NCBI GenBank assembly: GCA_022749755.1
Contig: CM040440.1
Coordinates: 20,509,269-20,573,268, forward strand
DNA: 64,000 nucleotides
Direction of reading: 5' to 3'
From: Azadirachta indica
Lineage: Eukaryota; Streptophyta; Magnoliopsida; Sapindales; Meliaceae
How positions within the stretch are numbered: position 1 is the first letter of the stretch; each line of letters opens with the position of its first letter. Of this stretch, positions 12,101-24,200 are shown piece after piece. A program made the translations under genes and the position numbers. A model generated the notes under the pieces. It searched no databases. It was not told the origin of the DNA and worked only from the letters and a program-made list of their open reading frames with translations.

Positions 12101-15100
12101 TTCTGTGCTCTCGTTTTGCAGGTCCAATATCAGTCTGATCACTTTTTAGATAAAAACAAAGACTATGTTGTTCCTGAACATCAGGATTTGCTGGGCGCTT
12201 CCAAATGTTTTTTCGTGGCAGGCCTTTTTCCTCCACTTTCTGAAGAGGCAACCAAGTCTTCTAAGTTTTCATCAATTGGTTCTCGTTTTAAGGTATATTC
12301 TGTGCAGTCATCCTGTATGTTGTGGTTGTAACTTATGTGCTGAGCCATACCAGACATCACCTACATTTCAATGAACATACTACTCCAAAAAGGTGACCTG
12401 ATGTTCTAACATAATTGGTGCAGCTACAACTGCAGCAATTGATGGAGACACTGAATTCTACTCAGCCCCACTACATTAGATGTATCAAGCCAAACAATGC
12501 CCTAAAACCTGGCATATTTGAGAATACCACTGTCATGCAACAACTACGTTCTGGTGTAAGTATTATCTGGCTTGTGTTTTACTAGTATCAGTTATTATTG
12601 AGCAATTATTTCTCATTGTCCTCCATGTAGGGTGTTCTAGAGGCCATTAGAATCAAATGCGCTGGATACCCTACGCACAAGACCTTTTCTGACTTTCTGG
12701 ATAGATTTGGCATTCTTTTGCCAGAGGTTAGGAAATGGAAGTAAGTAATTCTTCTTTGAAACTAATTACATCTTTTTGCTTGGTCAACTTCAAATTTCTG
12801 CTAAGAGTTTGTTGGTTTTATGTGTTTACATTTTCATTTCTTAAATTTGTCGCATTCATGAGCAGCTATGAAGAAAAAGTTGCCTGCAAATGGATACTGG
12901 AAAAGATGGGGCTTACAGGGTATCAGGTACTAAGTGAACTTGGATAACTTTTGTTGTTATCTTTTTCCTATTCGAATAAAAATGATGGGCCTTACAGGGT
13001 ATCAGGTACTAAGTGAACTTGGATAACTTTTATTCTTTTCCTAATCTAGTAATCATATAATCTTTGATGATTCAAGTTCCAAGTATATACGCGTGGCTAC
13101 CCTATATACGTATTTGCTGCAACAAGATATTGGTGCCTTATCTGTGTTATTGCATTTAAGGAAACTTTTTATCTGTTATTGTTCTATAATTGAAACAGAA
13201 GATGGGCATGACCATGACTAAGGTTTCAGGGTACCTCTCATGGATGATGCATAGTATAATCTAACAGGTAATAAATGGTATTGCAGATTGGGAAAACAAA
13301 GGTTTTCCTAAGAGCTGGTCAGATGGCTGAGCTAGACGCAAAGAGAGCAAGACTACTTGGTCATTCAGCTGTGGTTATTCAAAGGCAAAGTCGAGGGCTT
13401 ATTACTCGAAAACATTACATTTCATTGATGCAGGCTTCTGTTTACATACAAGCTTCTTGTCGAGGTAAGTTAAAAGGAAAACATGATTATTGATTGGTAA
13501 TATGCTACTGTGTTGGACTCAAGAAAGAATGTTGTCAAAATCTATCTTGTTTAAGGAAATAAAAAATTTAGTTTAGTGACAATTCACTTAAATTGTGTTT
13601 AACATTTGCCCTCCTTTTTAATGTAAAATCTAGTAGTGTATGCTATTTCCTAGTCATTCAAATTTAAAGAGGGTTATCATGGGGAAAGAAAGAAAAAACA
13701 ATGTTGTGCTTGCACATTTAAGTGTGGGCAAATAATTTTTGACAAGTGATAAACAAAGTATCTTACACTTTATATGATAGGATACTATTTATTGGAAAAA
13801 TTATGGGATGCACTTCATATGAAAGGATTTGAAGAAGTATATCCTATTATTTAATATATGTTCTTTTCTTCTTCTTCTATTTTTTTTTTTTTTTTTGATA
13901 TTCCCATAGTACTTAAGGCATCCGGCCTGTTGCTCTTACTAGCTGAGCTTCTATATATCATTCTGAGTTAATCTAATTGTTATGACCTATAGGAATTTTG
14001 GCACGCAAATACTATGAGGTCAAGAAGAGAGAAGCAGCTGCTGTTAGAATTCAGAAGAATTCACGTAGATTGCTATCCAGAAAATCCTACTGCAATGTCA
14101 AGGCTGCTGCAATTGTCTTGCAGGCAGGGTTACGGGCGAGGGCTGCTTGTACTGAATACAGATGCCGAAAGCATGCCAGGGCTGCAGTTAGTATTCAGGT
14201 ATGACCCAGCTCATTATATATAGCTTAAAGAATCTTCATTGGTGTCTGAAAATGATTGTTATTTCAAGTAACTGCTTGCAGACCTGTTGGCGTGGTCATA
14301 GGGATTGTTTATATTATAAGAAGCTCAGAAAAGCATCAGTTTTTTCACAAAGCAGATGGAGAGGAATAAGAGTCCAGAGAGAGTTTAGGAAAATGAAGAT
14401 GGTAGGTATTAATTTACTTGGTTACTTATGAATAATTTCGTTGATAATAGCTAGTGATGAGTAACTTTTTTGTCCATTTATTATCGGATCGGCTTGTAGC
14501 CATCAGTGTGACATCAACCATCAACTGTAATTACCTGCATTATATGCTACTGTAGAGAATCTGGGTATGTCTAATTTGCTTACACACTAAATTTCTAGGG
14601 TGATGCTGATCCACATCCACATCCATGCAAGGTGCAAGGATTGTGGAGATTGATATAATTTTTGTATGTTAGAAACTAAATGATAAAATTACAATTAGGC
14701 AGAAGAAGTGCTAGGTCCAAACTACGAGACAATTAGTGTAATTGTAATACAGTTCAGTCTAAAAGTTGGTACCCTAATGACCTCTTTGTCCTGCATTTAG
14801 AATGAAGAGGCAAAATGAAAATGTGATTCTACAGATCTACTGTAAATAGCTGATAAGTATTTGAAGGAAAGTAAATTACACAAAGTTTCTATGTAGATAA
14901 CACTCACATTGTACATGATAGTGCTCTAAGCAGTGACGAAACTAACTACAAGACCGATTATTTCCTTCTTTCTGTAGAAGACATTTTGATAGAAGAAATG
15001 GATCTTGCAATGCAGGCTGACTATATATGCATCAGAACTGAAATTTACTGTACCGAGATGGGAAGCTAGCGGAAATTATGCATTAGTTGAACTTAGATTG

Positions 15101-18018
15101 TTAGGAAGTTGTTGATAGACCAAGTAGATAATGGACGGTGCAAGAAGCGCGTCAAAGATCTTAGCATATCAGTATCGTGAGTTGTATCTGGCCTGTTGTT
15201 GTCATGACAGAAGCATATAATTAACACCTTGAGGACCAGCTTTATGGTTTCAAATTCCCCTCCCCAAGGCATTTAAAACAGTGTCTTTCTTCTACATATC
15301 TCTCTCTCTCTAGATATACATAGACTATGCTGTTGGATAAAAAGAGTCACTTCCCATGGCATCTCAGCATTATTTCTCTTGAAAAGATAATATAAACATG
15401 TCATTTTCTTCAAGAATTTTGGTGCCCATTACACCTAAAAAGGTTGTGTGATGCTGCTGCCTCACATATTTTATTGTTTGTATTTTGATGAGATAAACCT
15501 AGCTTAGAGGCTGCTTGAATGATCATGAAAATATCCATATAATCATGCTCCTTGGTTTATTGGCCTCTAACTGAAGTCAAAATCATTGAACAGACTCGTA
15601 AGGAAGAGGCAGAATTGAAGCATTCTCCTGAAGCTGTGCAGTACACAGTTGAGGAGACTGGACAAGAAGTGAACAAATTGCGGTGTTCTCCCAAAGATGT
15701 CCAGTACACAGTTGAGGAGACTGGACAAGAGATGAACGAATCCCATCATTCTCCTGAAGATGTGCAGCATACATTTGAGGACACTGGACAAGGGATTAAA
15801 CAATCAGAGCATTCTCCCCAAGACACGCAGTACGCAGTTGAGGAGACTGGACGAGAGATTAAAGAATATCGGCGTTCTCCCGAAGATGAGCAGTACAAAG
15901 TTGAGGAGACTGGACAAGAGATTAAAGAATCACGGCGTTCTCTTGAAGATGAGCAGTTTTCAGTTGAGAAGACTGGACAAGGGATTAAAGAATCCCAGTG
16001 TTCTCTGGAAGCTGTGCAGTACACAATTGAGGAGGCTGGACCAGAGATAACAGAATCACGGCGTTCTCCTGAAGCTGTACAGTACACCGTTGATGAGACT
16101 GGAGAAGAGAGAAAAGGATCGCGGCATTGTCCCAGAGCTGTGCAGTACACAGTTGAGGAGACTGGACATGAGATAATGGAATTGCGGCATTCTCCCAAAG
16201 CTTTGCAGTACACAGCTGATGAAACAAATGAATTGCATGTCAGAGAAAGTAATGCTACACCGACAGCCAATGAACCATACCCCGTGACCAACAAAAACTC
16301 AATTCCTGTCCAAGAGGCTGAAAAGATTGAGACCCTCACTGCAGAAGTTGAGAAGTTGAAGGTAATGTTGTTATTACCTATATCTCTAAAATCGTTCTAT
16401 CATTCTCCTCACCCCGAGTTTTCGTTATCCATCAAATTTAATGTTAGCACCTTCATGGTACTGCTCTTCAGCTTCATTCCATGTTTGCACCTTCACAAAT
16501 TTTCTTTTGGAATTGGTAGTCATTCATAATTATGTCTTCCAGATTTCAAGTTTCTTCTTTACTCTGTATTCATAGCATGTCACATTATAGCAGCCTATTT
16601 ATTCTCTTAGAACTTGTCTGCTATGAGAAGTAAAGATGCAGATGATTACTGACACAATACTGAAATTTATCAATGATTTAAATATGATGAGTGATAGGAA
16701 AGGTTGTGTCCTTCCCCTGGTTTGCAATTGGAGTTTGAATGTCTTACACACACAGACACACACAGACACACACACACACACACACACGTTCCTGGCTTCA
16801 GAGCTCAAGGATCTAAAGTTTGACAAATGTTAACCTTGTTATGTAACTTCTTCAATATCTCTTCTTTAGAGCTGATCTGCAGGACTTTTGTGAATCCCTA
16901 TGACATTTGTTCTTCCATTTCTTTTTCCCAAACCATTTTTTGAATTCTTCATTGGATCATTTTCTTTACAGGCCTCGTTGCGGGAAGAAAAACAAAGAGC
17001 TGATGATTCTGAAAGGAAATGTGCTGAAGCCTGGGAAGTAAGTGAGAAAAGACTCAAGAAATTGGAAGAAACTGAAAGAAGAGTTTATCAACTTCAAGAC
17101 TCTTTGAACAGGTAGTATTAGTGTGTAACTCTTTTAAGATGTAACCTTATAGTTGTTCTTTTTTTAACTTTTAATTTGGATACGTAAGATATACAGTCCA
17201 ATGCAGTGCACCCTTGACACAATAAAGTTCATCTTTAGCTATAATCCAGCCAAATAACCATGTTTGCAATCATGAAAAATACATTGTCTACTTTATAGAT
17301 ACTTTTTGGATATCCTTGTTTAGACATTTTACATTGACAGATTAGTTTCAATTATTTTAAAAATGACTTCCTGTGGAAGGGCTGCATGTTGTTTGACTAA
17401 TACTTGATATGATCTAGTGTGTCTCAGGTTGTTATATTGCATGTCAGAGCAATTTTCACAGTTGAAAATGATCTTACGGTCTTCATCAACCTCGACTTCA
17501 ACTTCTATACCCGTTGTTAGAGATGATACATTTGATACTTCTGATAACTCTGATGCTTCGTCATCCGACTCTGATTTTACTTTTCCAGCTCCAGCTACTA
17601 CGTCTGCTAATTTCACTTCATTCAAACCCAATGCTCTCCAGCTCATAGTTCAGGATCTATCAGCGACGGAAATTGCAGGTCAGTTCATTTCCTTTACATA
17701 AATATGCTTCACACTTGGATTCTCCTACAACTTTGCACGTGGTAGGTCAGTTTGTTGGCTGCTTTGGTTTTGAACAAGTAACGCATTATTTTTTCTTTTT
17801 AAATCTAAAATTCTCACTTTTAGAAGAAAATATTCCAGTTATAGCAATTAATTATCGTGTCTCAACTTTTTTGTTTTTGATCTCATCTTCCAATTTTCTG
17901 TTGAATATGATGTGCTGATTGTAAACTTAGGTATGCCTCTTTGTTTTGGTGGTTACATTCTACAGGATGTGAGAAGTGGGACAGTGACAAAGAGGGGGCA
18001 TTTGATGACTACTTCTGA
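6176..18018 (+). CDS. XI-J: Class XI myosin heavy chain, XI-J type with short repeat-bearing tail
   Basis: Actin motor of 1,281 residues in 26 exons: 6176-6178, 6862-6990, 7580-7723, 7812-7957, 8042-8198, 8969-9027, 9390-9549, 9659-9808, 9904-10037, 10126-10272, 10392-10493, 10664-10721, 10804-10905, 11725-11762, 11897-12023, 12122-12292, 12424-12555, 12631-12740, 12866-12926, 13287-13464, 13993-14198, 14282-14401, 15594-16361, 16972-17111, 17428-17678, 17966-18018. All junctions are GT-AG and in frame. The start exon codes only for Met. The motor (about 1-735) has the P-loop GESGAGKT at 156-163 and the actin-site segment HYIRCIKPN at 626-634. Six IQ motifs fill about 735-878. The tail has ten 21-residue repeats (about 887-1089), a short coiled coil (about 1110-1180), a Ser/Asp-rich stretch and the end [13 protein letters not shown]. 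No globular DIL cargo domain is present. From memory, Arabidopsis XI-J (1,242 residues) also lacks it, and neighbouring genes agree. Confidence 0.88.
12905..13031 (+). repeat. 79-bp-spaced direct duplication of a myosin splice donor
   Basis: A 48-bp segment (12905-12952), covering the last 22 bases of coding exon 19, its GT donor and 20-odd intron bases, recurs at 12984-13031 with one mismatch. The second copy lies inside the intron and carries an identical TATCAG|GTACTA donor at 13005/13006. Confidence 0.95.
15618..16226 (+). repeat. Ten tandem 63-bp coding repeats in myosin exon 23
   Basis: Nine full 63-bp units and a partial tenth encode a 21-residue unit with consensus near [21 protein letters not shown]. 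Copies differ by several residues each but keep length exactly, so there is no frameshift. The unit is rich in Glu and Lys and has an SPE-like phosphorylatable serine. Because 63 is divisible by three, several other frames on both strands are also open; those are shadows. Confidence 0.97.
16745..16787. repeat. (CA)n microsatellite in myosin intron 23
   Basis: An imperfect CA run interrupted by GA steps lies in the intron between coding exons 23 and 24. Confidence 0.95.
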
Positions 18019-18463
18019 TGGATTGGACCATTACACTTACTTCTGTTCTTTCTAGCATAGATGTTGATATATCTATTGGCATTTTAGAGTAGGCATTTCT
18101 TAGTCATTTGTGACATAGTCTTCATAGAGGATCATGAGATAGTTTCTTTCAGGATGCCCTAGATCAATTAGGTAGGTACTCCTATTAAAGTATCATCATA
18201 GTAGAAACAGATTAGTATTGGCAGTTTGCTAACATCCCTGTTTGCTATTTTCTTATTTTTTATTCCTTTTCAATAACACTCAATGAAAATGCAAAACCTG
18301 TAATATGGTAAATCTCTTCGAAGTAACAGAACAGAGTTATTCTAGCTAGCCCACATTGTCGCTTTATGTTTATACGATCAGTGAATGATGAAACTGTAAT
18401 TGTTTCTGCATTGTACTTCGTCAAACTCGATGGATAATTTGGAGTGGAGAGGAACTGCAAAAA
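18019..18463. other. 3' flank of the myosin gene
   Basis: This should hold the myosin 3' UTR. A short exon-like piece (TTTCAG, then about 19 bases, then GTAGGTAC) is visible near 18,151-18,175, but I could not connect it to any frame. Nothing else is recognised. Confidence 0.4.
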
Positions 18464-19169
18464 ATGACTCGAGCAGAAGCAGAAAGAGAGCAAAATAAGT
18501 GCACACCACGTGCCGCCTGCATGATTGCAGATGCCTATTGTGAATTAGATTTTCTGAAACAAAAGGACCTTTTAGACTGTATAATTCAAACCATAGACCT
18601 CAATTTCGAGGTTTGATTTGCTCAGTTCTATGCTTATAGAGTACAGTTCTTCTCATCCCTTCTATAAGGCAGTTCTCTTTTGAACTTAATAAATATATTG
18701 TAAATGAAAGTCAAGACAACAATTGTTTATTAGCCTAATCCTATGTGCCATGGAATGTATCAACTCCTTTGCTGCAGAAACACCCATTTGAATTGAGGCA
18801 ATTGGATGTAGCTCCTGATTCCCTACGCTGGTAATCATCATCATAATCCATTTTTTGCAGGAAACTATACTGGTTTTGTGTTTGAAATTCTTATGATATA
18901 TCAGAAATTGTTTTTTTTTTTTTTTTCACTCAAATTTTCTTATTATAATATAAAAATAAACAAAAGTTTTATTTATAACAGCATCTAACGAACTAATTTT
19001 TGGTTGATGCAGGCAGTGCATGTCCAATGGAAAAGAAAAAACAAATGATGGGATTTCCAAATATTACGATGCAAATAAATTAGGGTGGGTAGTCGTACTA
19101 TTTGCTCCCAAAAATGAACGTTTCTTATCGGGGGAGGATGTCATTTACAGCCTCAAGCCTTGGGCTTGA
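18464..19169 (+). CDS. Candidate small three-exon gene, function unknown
   Basis: I do not recognise this protein. Three exons, 18464-18610, 18778-18830 and 19013-19169, join in frame (phase 0, then phase 2) to give 118 residues. Both acceptors are good (TTTGCTGCAG and GTTGATGCAG). The second donor is good (CTG|GTAATC) and the first is weak (GAG|GTTTGA). It begins MTRAEAEREQNKCTPRAAC, continues with an acidic/hydrophobic helix (DFLKQKDLLDCIIQTIDLNF) and then HPFELRQLDVAPDSLRWQCM. The frame is open for about 25 codons upstream of the ATG, so this may be an internal part of a larger or dead gene. The W-x-C-M-x-N step faintly recalls the end of a CW zinc finger, but the other cysteines are not there. 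It could also be myosin 3' UTR. Confidence 0.3.
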
Positions 19170-20590
19170 AACCATCATGACATTCTTTAATGCATGCCCA
19201 AAGGGGGAATACCTCATAAATCCAACATTTTCTTTAATTTATTTTCAATAGGCATTCATCTGGGTTTTGGCCTTTCTTTTCATTGAATCACTTTAGCAGC
19301 TACTCACAACTCATATTAACATAATTCAAACTTTTTCATGGATCTCCAGTGGACGGGTTGTCGTCCTTCTCCAGAACTGCAAAAAGGCGGGTCGTTAACA
19401 GTTAGATTTAGCAGATGACCTGTCGTCACTTTGAAAGGGATACAATCTACATCCAAAAATATCATCTGGATAGGGATTGTCAAGTTGCGAAATTACCTTT
19501 CAATCTTACATGAATACGCACAAAATTAGGGACTGTCATGTATTTATCTTACCCACGCTATTATTAATTATGTTATATTTGGGTCATTTATTCAATAATT
19601 TAGTCGTCTTTTAAATTAAAATTTTTGACATAAACTTAATTATAACACAATTAATTATTTAAATAATTATATTGCATTAACTCACACATATACAATTTAA
19701 TAAAATTACATGATATTTGTTATAGTAAAATTATTATGTATTTAGGTATATTTTGTACTAAAATTAATTAGCATTTGAGAGAATGTTGTAAATAATTTCA
19801 AAAAAATTTATAAGATACAATAAAAAAATGTGTTACACAATGTGTAATTAAACAAGTGGCACCTAAAATTTATATAACTCGAAAAATAATAATTATGTCA
19901 AAATTGTCTTTAAATTTTCGCCATAATTAATAAATAAATAATATATTTATAGATCTAAAATATCATTTAATTTTATATGACGCATATACTATACAAGTTT
20001 TGTTATTTTGTTATATTTTTATTTAACATAATAATGTAGTAGGGCCAAGCTAATTAACCCTGCTCCAGAACGTACGCTCTCGTTGTATATCAGTGCATAA
20101 TTTATTTTATCAGAAAAGGACAAAAAAAAAAAAACATTTCAAAAAGTTAGAAATTGTGAAACATTTATTGATGTAAAGAACGTCTGCAAAATTTCCACTA
20201 GGTTGCGCATAAAGCAGCATATCACTGCCAAACTAAAGCTTCTACATTACATGAAGCAATAACCAGAAATAGTAGCAGTAGCAGCAATTTTGTAGGTGAT
20301 GATATATTGAGATTATTTTTCAGTTTCTGTCTTAAACTTTAAGGACTTTACCTTCTCTGTGAAGCAATCCTTGTTACCACTTCTTCACTTCCTGTGACTA
20401 GAATCCCAATTAGGTAGTCTCACCACCATTTATACTCTCTTATCACTCACTAAATTCTCTCTGCTTCTCTCTCTTTCTCTCTCTCACACAAGTTATGTCT
20501 ATTTTGTTTTACCTTAAACTCTGAGCTGGGATTATACTTTCTTCTTTTTCTTTTGATCATTTTGGGTTTAAATATTGAAGTAGAAGAGGT
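19170..20590. other. Intergenic region and promoter of the SUP-like gene
   Basis: AT-rich sequence without a supported gene. The part from about 19,560 to 20,040 is nearly all A/T with short direct and inverted repeats but no boundaries I could define. A CT-rich stretch at about 20,440-20,490 (CTCTCT and TTCTCT runs) probably belongs to the leader of the following zinc-finger gene. Confidence 0.5.
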
Positions 20591-21208
20591 ATGGAGAAGA
20601 CTTATATGATGGTGAGCAGTAACAAGTTTAAGGAAAAGTGGGATTATGAAAAATTTAGCTTTGAAGGAGATCATTCGTCATGTGGGTTAACATGGCCTCC
20701 GAAAAATTACAACTGCAGCTTTTGCAAGAGAGAATTCAAGTCTGCTCAAGCTCTTGGTGGTCATATGAATGTTCACAGAAGAGATAGAGCCAGGTTGAGA
20801 CTGTTACCTCCACAGGTTCTTGAATATCGAAACCCTAACCCTAGTTTTTCTTCGTCATCAATATCATCTCCCCCATCTAATAAACATTTACTCCCTTACA
20901 CACCTAAATCCTTGCTTTCACCAATTATCACTTCTTTCTCTGCATCATCTTCAGCACTTTCAAATGATGAAAAGAAACGATTACTTGAATGTCCTGGAGA
21001 AGATGCCTTTAGTACTCTTCCATGCGGAGGTATAACTAAGAAGAAGATGACGAGAGCTGCATTTGGGGCTGGAGAATTGAAAGGTTATGCAAAAAAATGT
21101 GAGCTTCAATCTCTGAAGAAAAGGAACGTTATCAGCTTGGACTTGGAGATGGGATTAAAAGATACAAAGGATGTTCTAGATTTGGAGCTTCGACTTGGGT
21201 ATTATTAG
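20591..21208 (+). CDS. SUPERMAN-like single C2H2 zinc-finger repressor (ZFP10/ZFP11 type)
   Basis: Intronless frame of 205 residues. One C2H2 finger spans about residues 41-61 with the plant QALGGH signature ([20 protein letters not shown], then H), followed by the basic tail HRRDRARLR that is typical of SUPERMAN, RABBIT EARS and ZFP10/11. The WPP-x-N/S-Y lead-in is also typical of that clade. The middle is serine/proline-rich and unstructured. The C-terminus reads [10 protein letters not shown], an EAR repression motif (LxLxL) that recruits TOPLESS-type corepressors. Expected role: nuclear repressor controlling cell division or organ boundaries; the exact role is not readable from sequence. 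The first ATG is used, and a second in-frame Met lies five codons later. A sister gene with the same ending lies 6.4 kb downstream. Confidence 0.9.
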   Translation: MEKTYMMVSSNKFKEKWDYEKFSFEGDHSSCGLTWPPKNYNCSFCKREFKSAQALGGHMNVHRRDRARLRLLPPQVLEYRNPNPSFSSSSISSPPSNKHLLPYTPKSLLSPIITSFSASSSALSNDEKKRLLECPGEDAFSTLPCGGITKKKMTRAAFGAGELKGYAKKCELQSLKKRNVISLDLEMGLKDTKDVLDLELRLGYY

Positions 21209-24200
21209 GTGCAATCTTCACCAGTATTCTAGATATGCATTATTAATCACATTTGGTTCTGAATTTAGCTTTCTTGGAACAATGTCTTGTTCATCTTATC
21301 CATTTGGTTTGCAAGGGCAATGGAAAAGAAGGAAATTAAGTTGTAACCCAAGTTTATGTTTTCTTCTCCTTTCCTGTGCCTTAAATATCAAGAATGTATG
21401 GGAAGATCCAGTCTACATTCACTTTTCTGCTTAGAAGCATGATCTCCTACTCCATGAGCTGGCTTCAATTTTATTTTATTTTATGTAATTGGTTTTTAAT
21501 AGTGAATTTGGTTCGTGTATTTGTATTTTCATTAAAGGTTGTTATCTTCACTTTAATCATGAATTTTCATGTTAATTAGCTGCTGTGATTATGATTAGTG
21601 TGGGTGGAACTGTCCTTGTTACTTAGGTTAACTGTAACATGAAGATGAAGTTGTTGAGATATCATCACTCAACACTGTTCTTTGTTTCCTAAGTGAGATG
21701 ATCATGATTAATTATAAAGGGTGGATGTCCTCTCTTGCAAGTGCAAAGCATATAGTTCATTCTTGGGGAATTATTCCCTTTTCTCAAAATAAAAAGTGAA
21801 AGAGGATGAGCCACAAAGGAAAGAAGACAAGTTTTTTTCCTTCTAATTTTGGATTTATGAAGACTTTCCTTTCTCATTAGAGTGCACCGCTTGTGCTTTC
21901 ATGCATTCAATCTTGATACAGCCTTCCAGGCCAAACAGTACTACTACTACTACTACTACTACATACATACATCTATAGTCTATCATTGAAGCGAGCTTGT
22001 CTTGAGACCTAACTTAACTTATGTTCAACACTTGAGGTAGAAAATCCGTAAGCAGAGATTAATATTCCAATTGCTAATGCTTGCATTTGTTATTGTGTCA
22101 TACATTCATAGGATCTATTATGTGCATAATTTTTTCGATTTAAGTATTTAACATGCATGCATATATATATATATATATATATATATCCCACCGCCTGAAG
22201 GCATTAAACGAAACAAGGTTTACTGCGTTAGGTCAATAATACCATCCTATATTATATTATCATCCGGTTCTGACAGAGCATCCACAACTCTTGAGACATT
22301 TTTCTGTCATGTATTGAGCAACCTACAGATATATATATATATATATTCTAATTATTCCCAACCATATTGAGAAATGAGAATTACAGCCAACCCTCTACGG
22401 TCGATCCTGTAACAAGAATCTCTAATTAGCAATTTTCCTTACTAAATAAAAACTATTCCAAATAGATAATAATTATATAACATAATCATTCATTTTCTTA
22501 ATCATGGGACCTTAAGTAACTTCTTAATTGCTTCCAAACACCGAGCATATATATTAATGCCGTGAAAAAACAAAAAAGAACAAAAAGAAAATACTTTATG
22601 ATCACGTGGGAGGTTATAAGTACATTAATTGATCCTCGACATTTGTTCTCATCAACAGGAGAATTATTGAATGGAAGAGATAAGAAAGGACAAAAATTAA
22701 AATGCATAGAATGTCAGGACAGATGAGGATGTAAGTGATCAGATTGTCAAATTACAAATAGAGATTTCAGATTTGAATTTGCTTTTGATAGAACTAACAG
22801 TAGCCATTGCATTGTCCAATGATTCCAAACTGAACATATAACTTGTTGTTTGTGGTCTGGGATAGTGGTGTTTCCCAACACCTGAGGCTTTGCATGTTCC
22901 CCACAATGTCCGGTACCAGTAACATGATGACATTTCCTTATTAAGAAACAGGTGAGTTTGGTCTGTGCAAAATAAAACAAGAAGACTTTAAAACACATAC
23001 ATGCACTTTCCTCTTCCTTTCTCTTTCTCTTTCTCTTTCTCTCATCAGTTCTGTAAAAGAGAGATGGTAAAGGGAGAATAAGTGGACTGTAAAATTAAAG
23101 AGTCAAAATGATGTCACCAAAGTTGAAGAAAAGATAGTAAAAAGAATAGACATTTGATTCAAGAACAGAACCCTGCAAATGCATTTGTCCTTGTGAAAGA
23201 CAATAGCTAGAGAGCATTGGACGAAGTAGGAAACTAGTCGGCGCACGTCACATTCCTCTGGCAGGCGTTCATCCATTCATGCTTTCTCTTGTGTTTAATT
23301 TCACCCACCCTAAAGTCCTATTGCCTAATCTTTGCTCGTTCAACTTTTAGACGCCCATTTTGCATCATTCATACGGGCAATAATACTAATCATAAATTAA
23401 TATGGGAACAAAAGAAGAGGGCCTTGATGATGGTCAAACATAGATATGTACGTGGGGCTTTCATAGAAGAGGCCCATATAATAGAGAAGTTTGAGACCCA
23501 TTTGACCCAATGACTTGAAGTGGCCATTAATTAAAGATCTAGAAGGCCTAGAGCCTTTTACCAAATTTCCCAAAAAGAAATTAATGGACAATTTCTTACA
23601 ACACGTTACATTCATTTCAAATTCAATACTTAATAATTTAACAAGGAGAGAGCAAGAGCAAGAAAACAAAACAGAAAAAAATTAAAAAATAATGAAGGTA
23701 AAAGACGGAAGATTTAGTTGAGTTGCCTTCGCATTCGCACTCGCGTTGTTGTCGTCCGATATGTGACGTTCTTTGCTATGCTTTCCAATCCTTCGTCTCT
23801 TCCTCTTACAATTTTCTTACAGGAATTGGTCAATATCAACTTCTGATGAACCCAATTCTATATAACATACCGTTAACAACATTTTCATTCTTAAAATATA
23901 TAATCTCAGGACAAAATCCTACAATGAAATTGATTTCTAGGCTTATGTCTTCTCATTCTTTTTTAACCACTATCTACCTTTTTGTCTCCCACATCACCAA
24001 AGGCAAATCCAGTCTATGATTATTAATTGAAACATTATTTTTTTTTTTCATCAATGATGTAGCTTAAATAACACATTTAATTAATAAATCTTTTAGTTTA
24101 ATTTTTTTCACCTAAAATAAGACACATATATTTGTTCATTTAATATATATATATATATGTAATCCAATAATTAAGAAAAATATATAATATCAGAAAACAA

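Noticed and set aside
12735..12947. 70-codon frame in the myosin gene
   Set aside because: It is intron 18 read into exon 19 and through its donor.
15552..15593. Treating the repeat-coding frame as a separate gene starting at 15,552
   Set aside because: The first codon there is TTG, not ATG, and a good acceptor (TTGAACAG) at 15,593 leads the exon in phase 0 from myosin exon 22. Downstream coiled-coil exons continue the same frame.
15746..16339. Long minus-strand frame (197 codons) and further open frames in both directions across 15,567-16,240
   Set aside because: They mirror the 63-bp tandem repeat. A unit divisible by three keeps several frames open at once, and only the plus frame joins the myosin exons.
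23723..24019. 98-codon plus frame in the intergenic region
   Set aside because: No motif or similarity; composition is that of AT-rich spacer. Not enough to call a gene.
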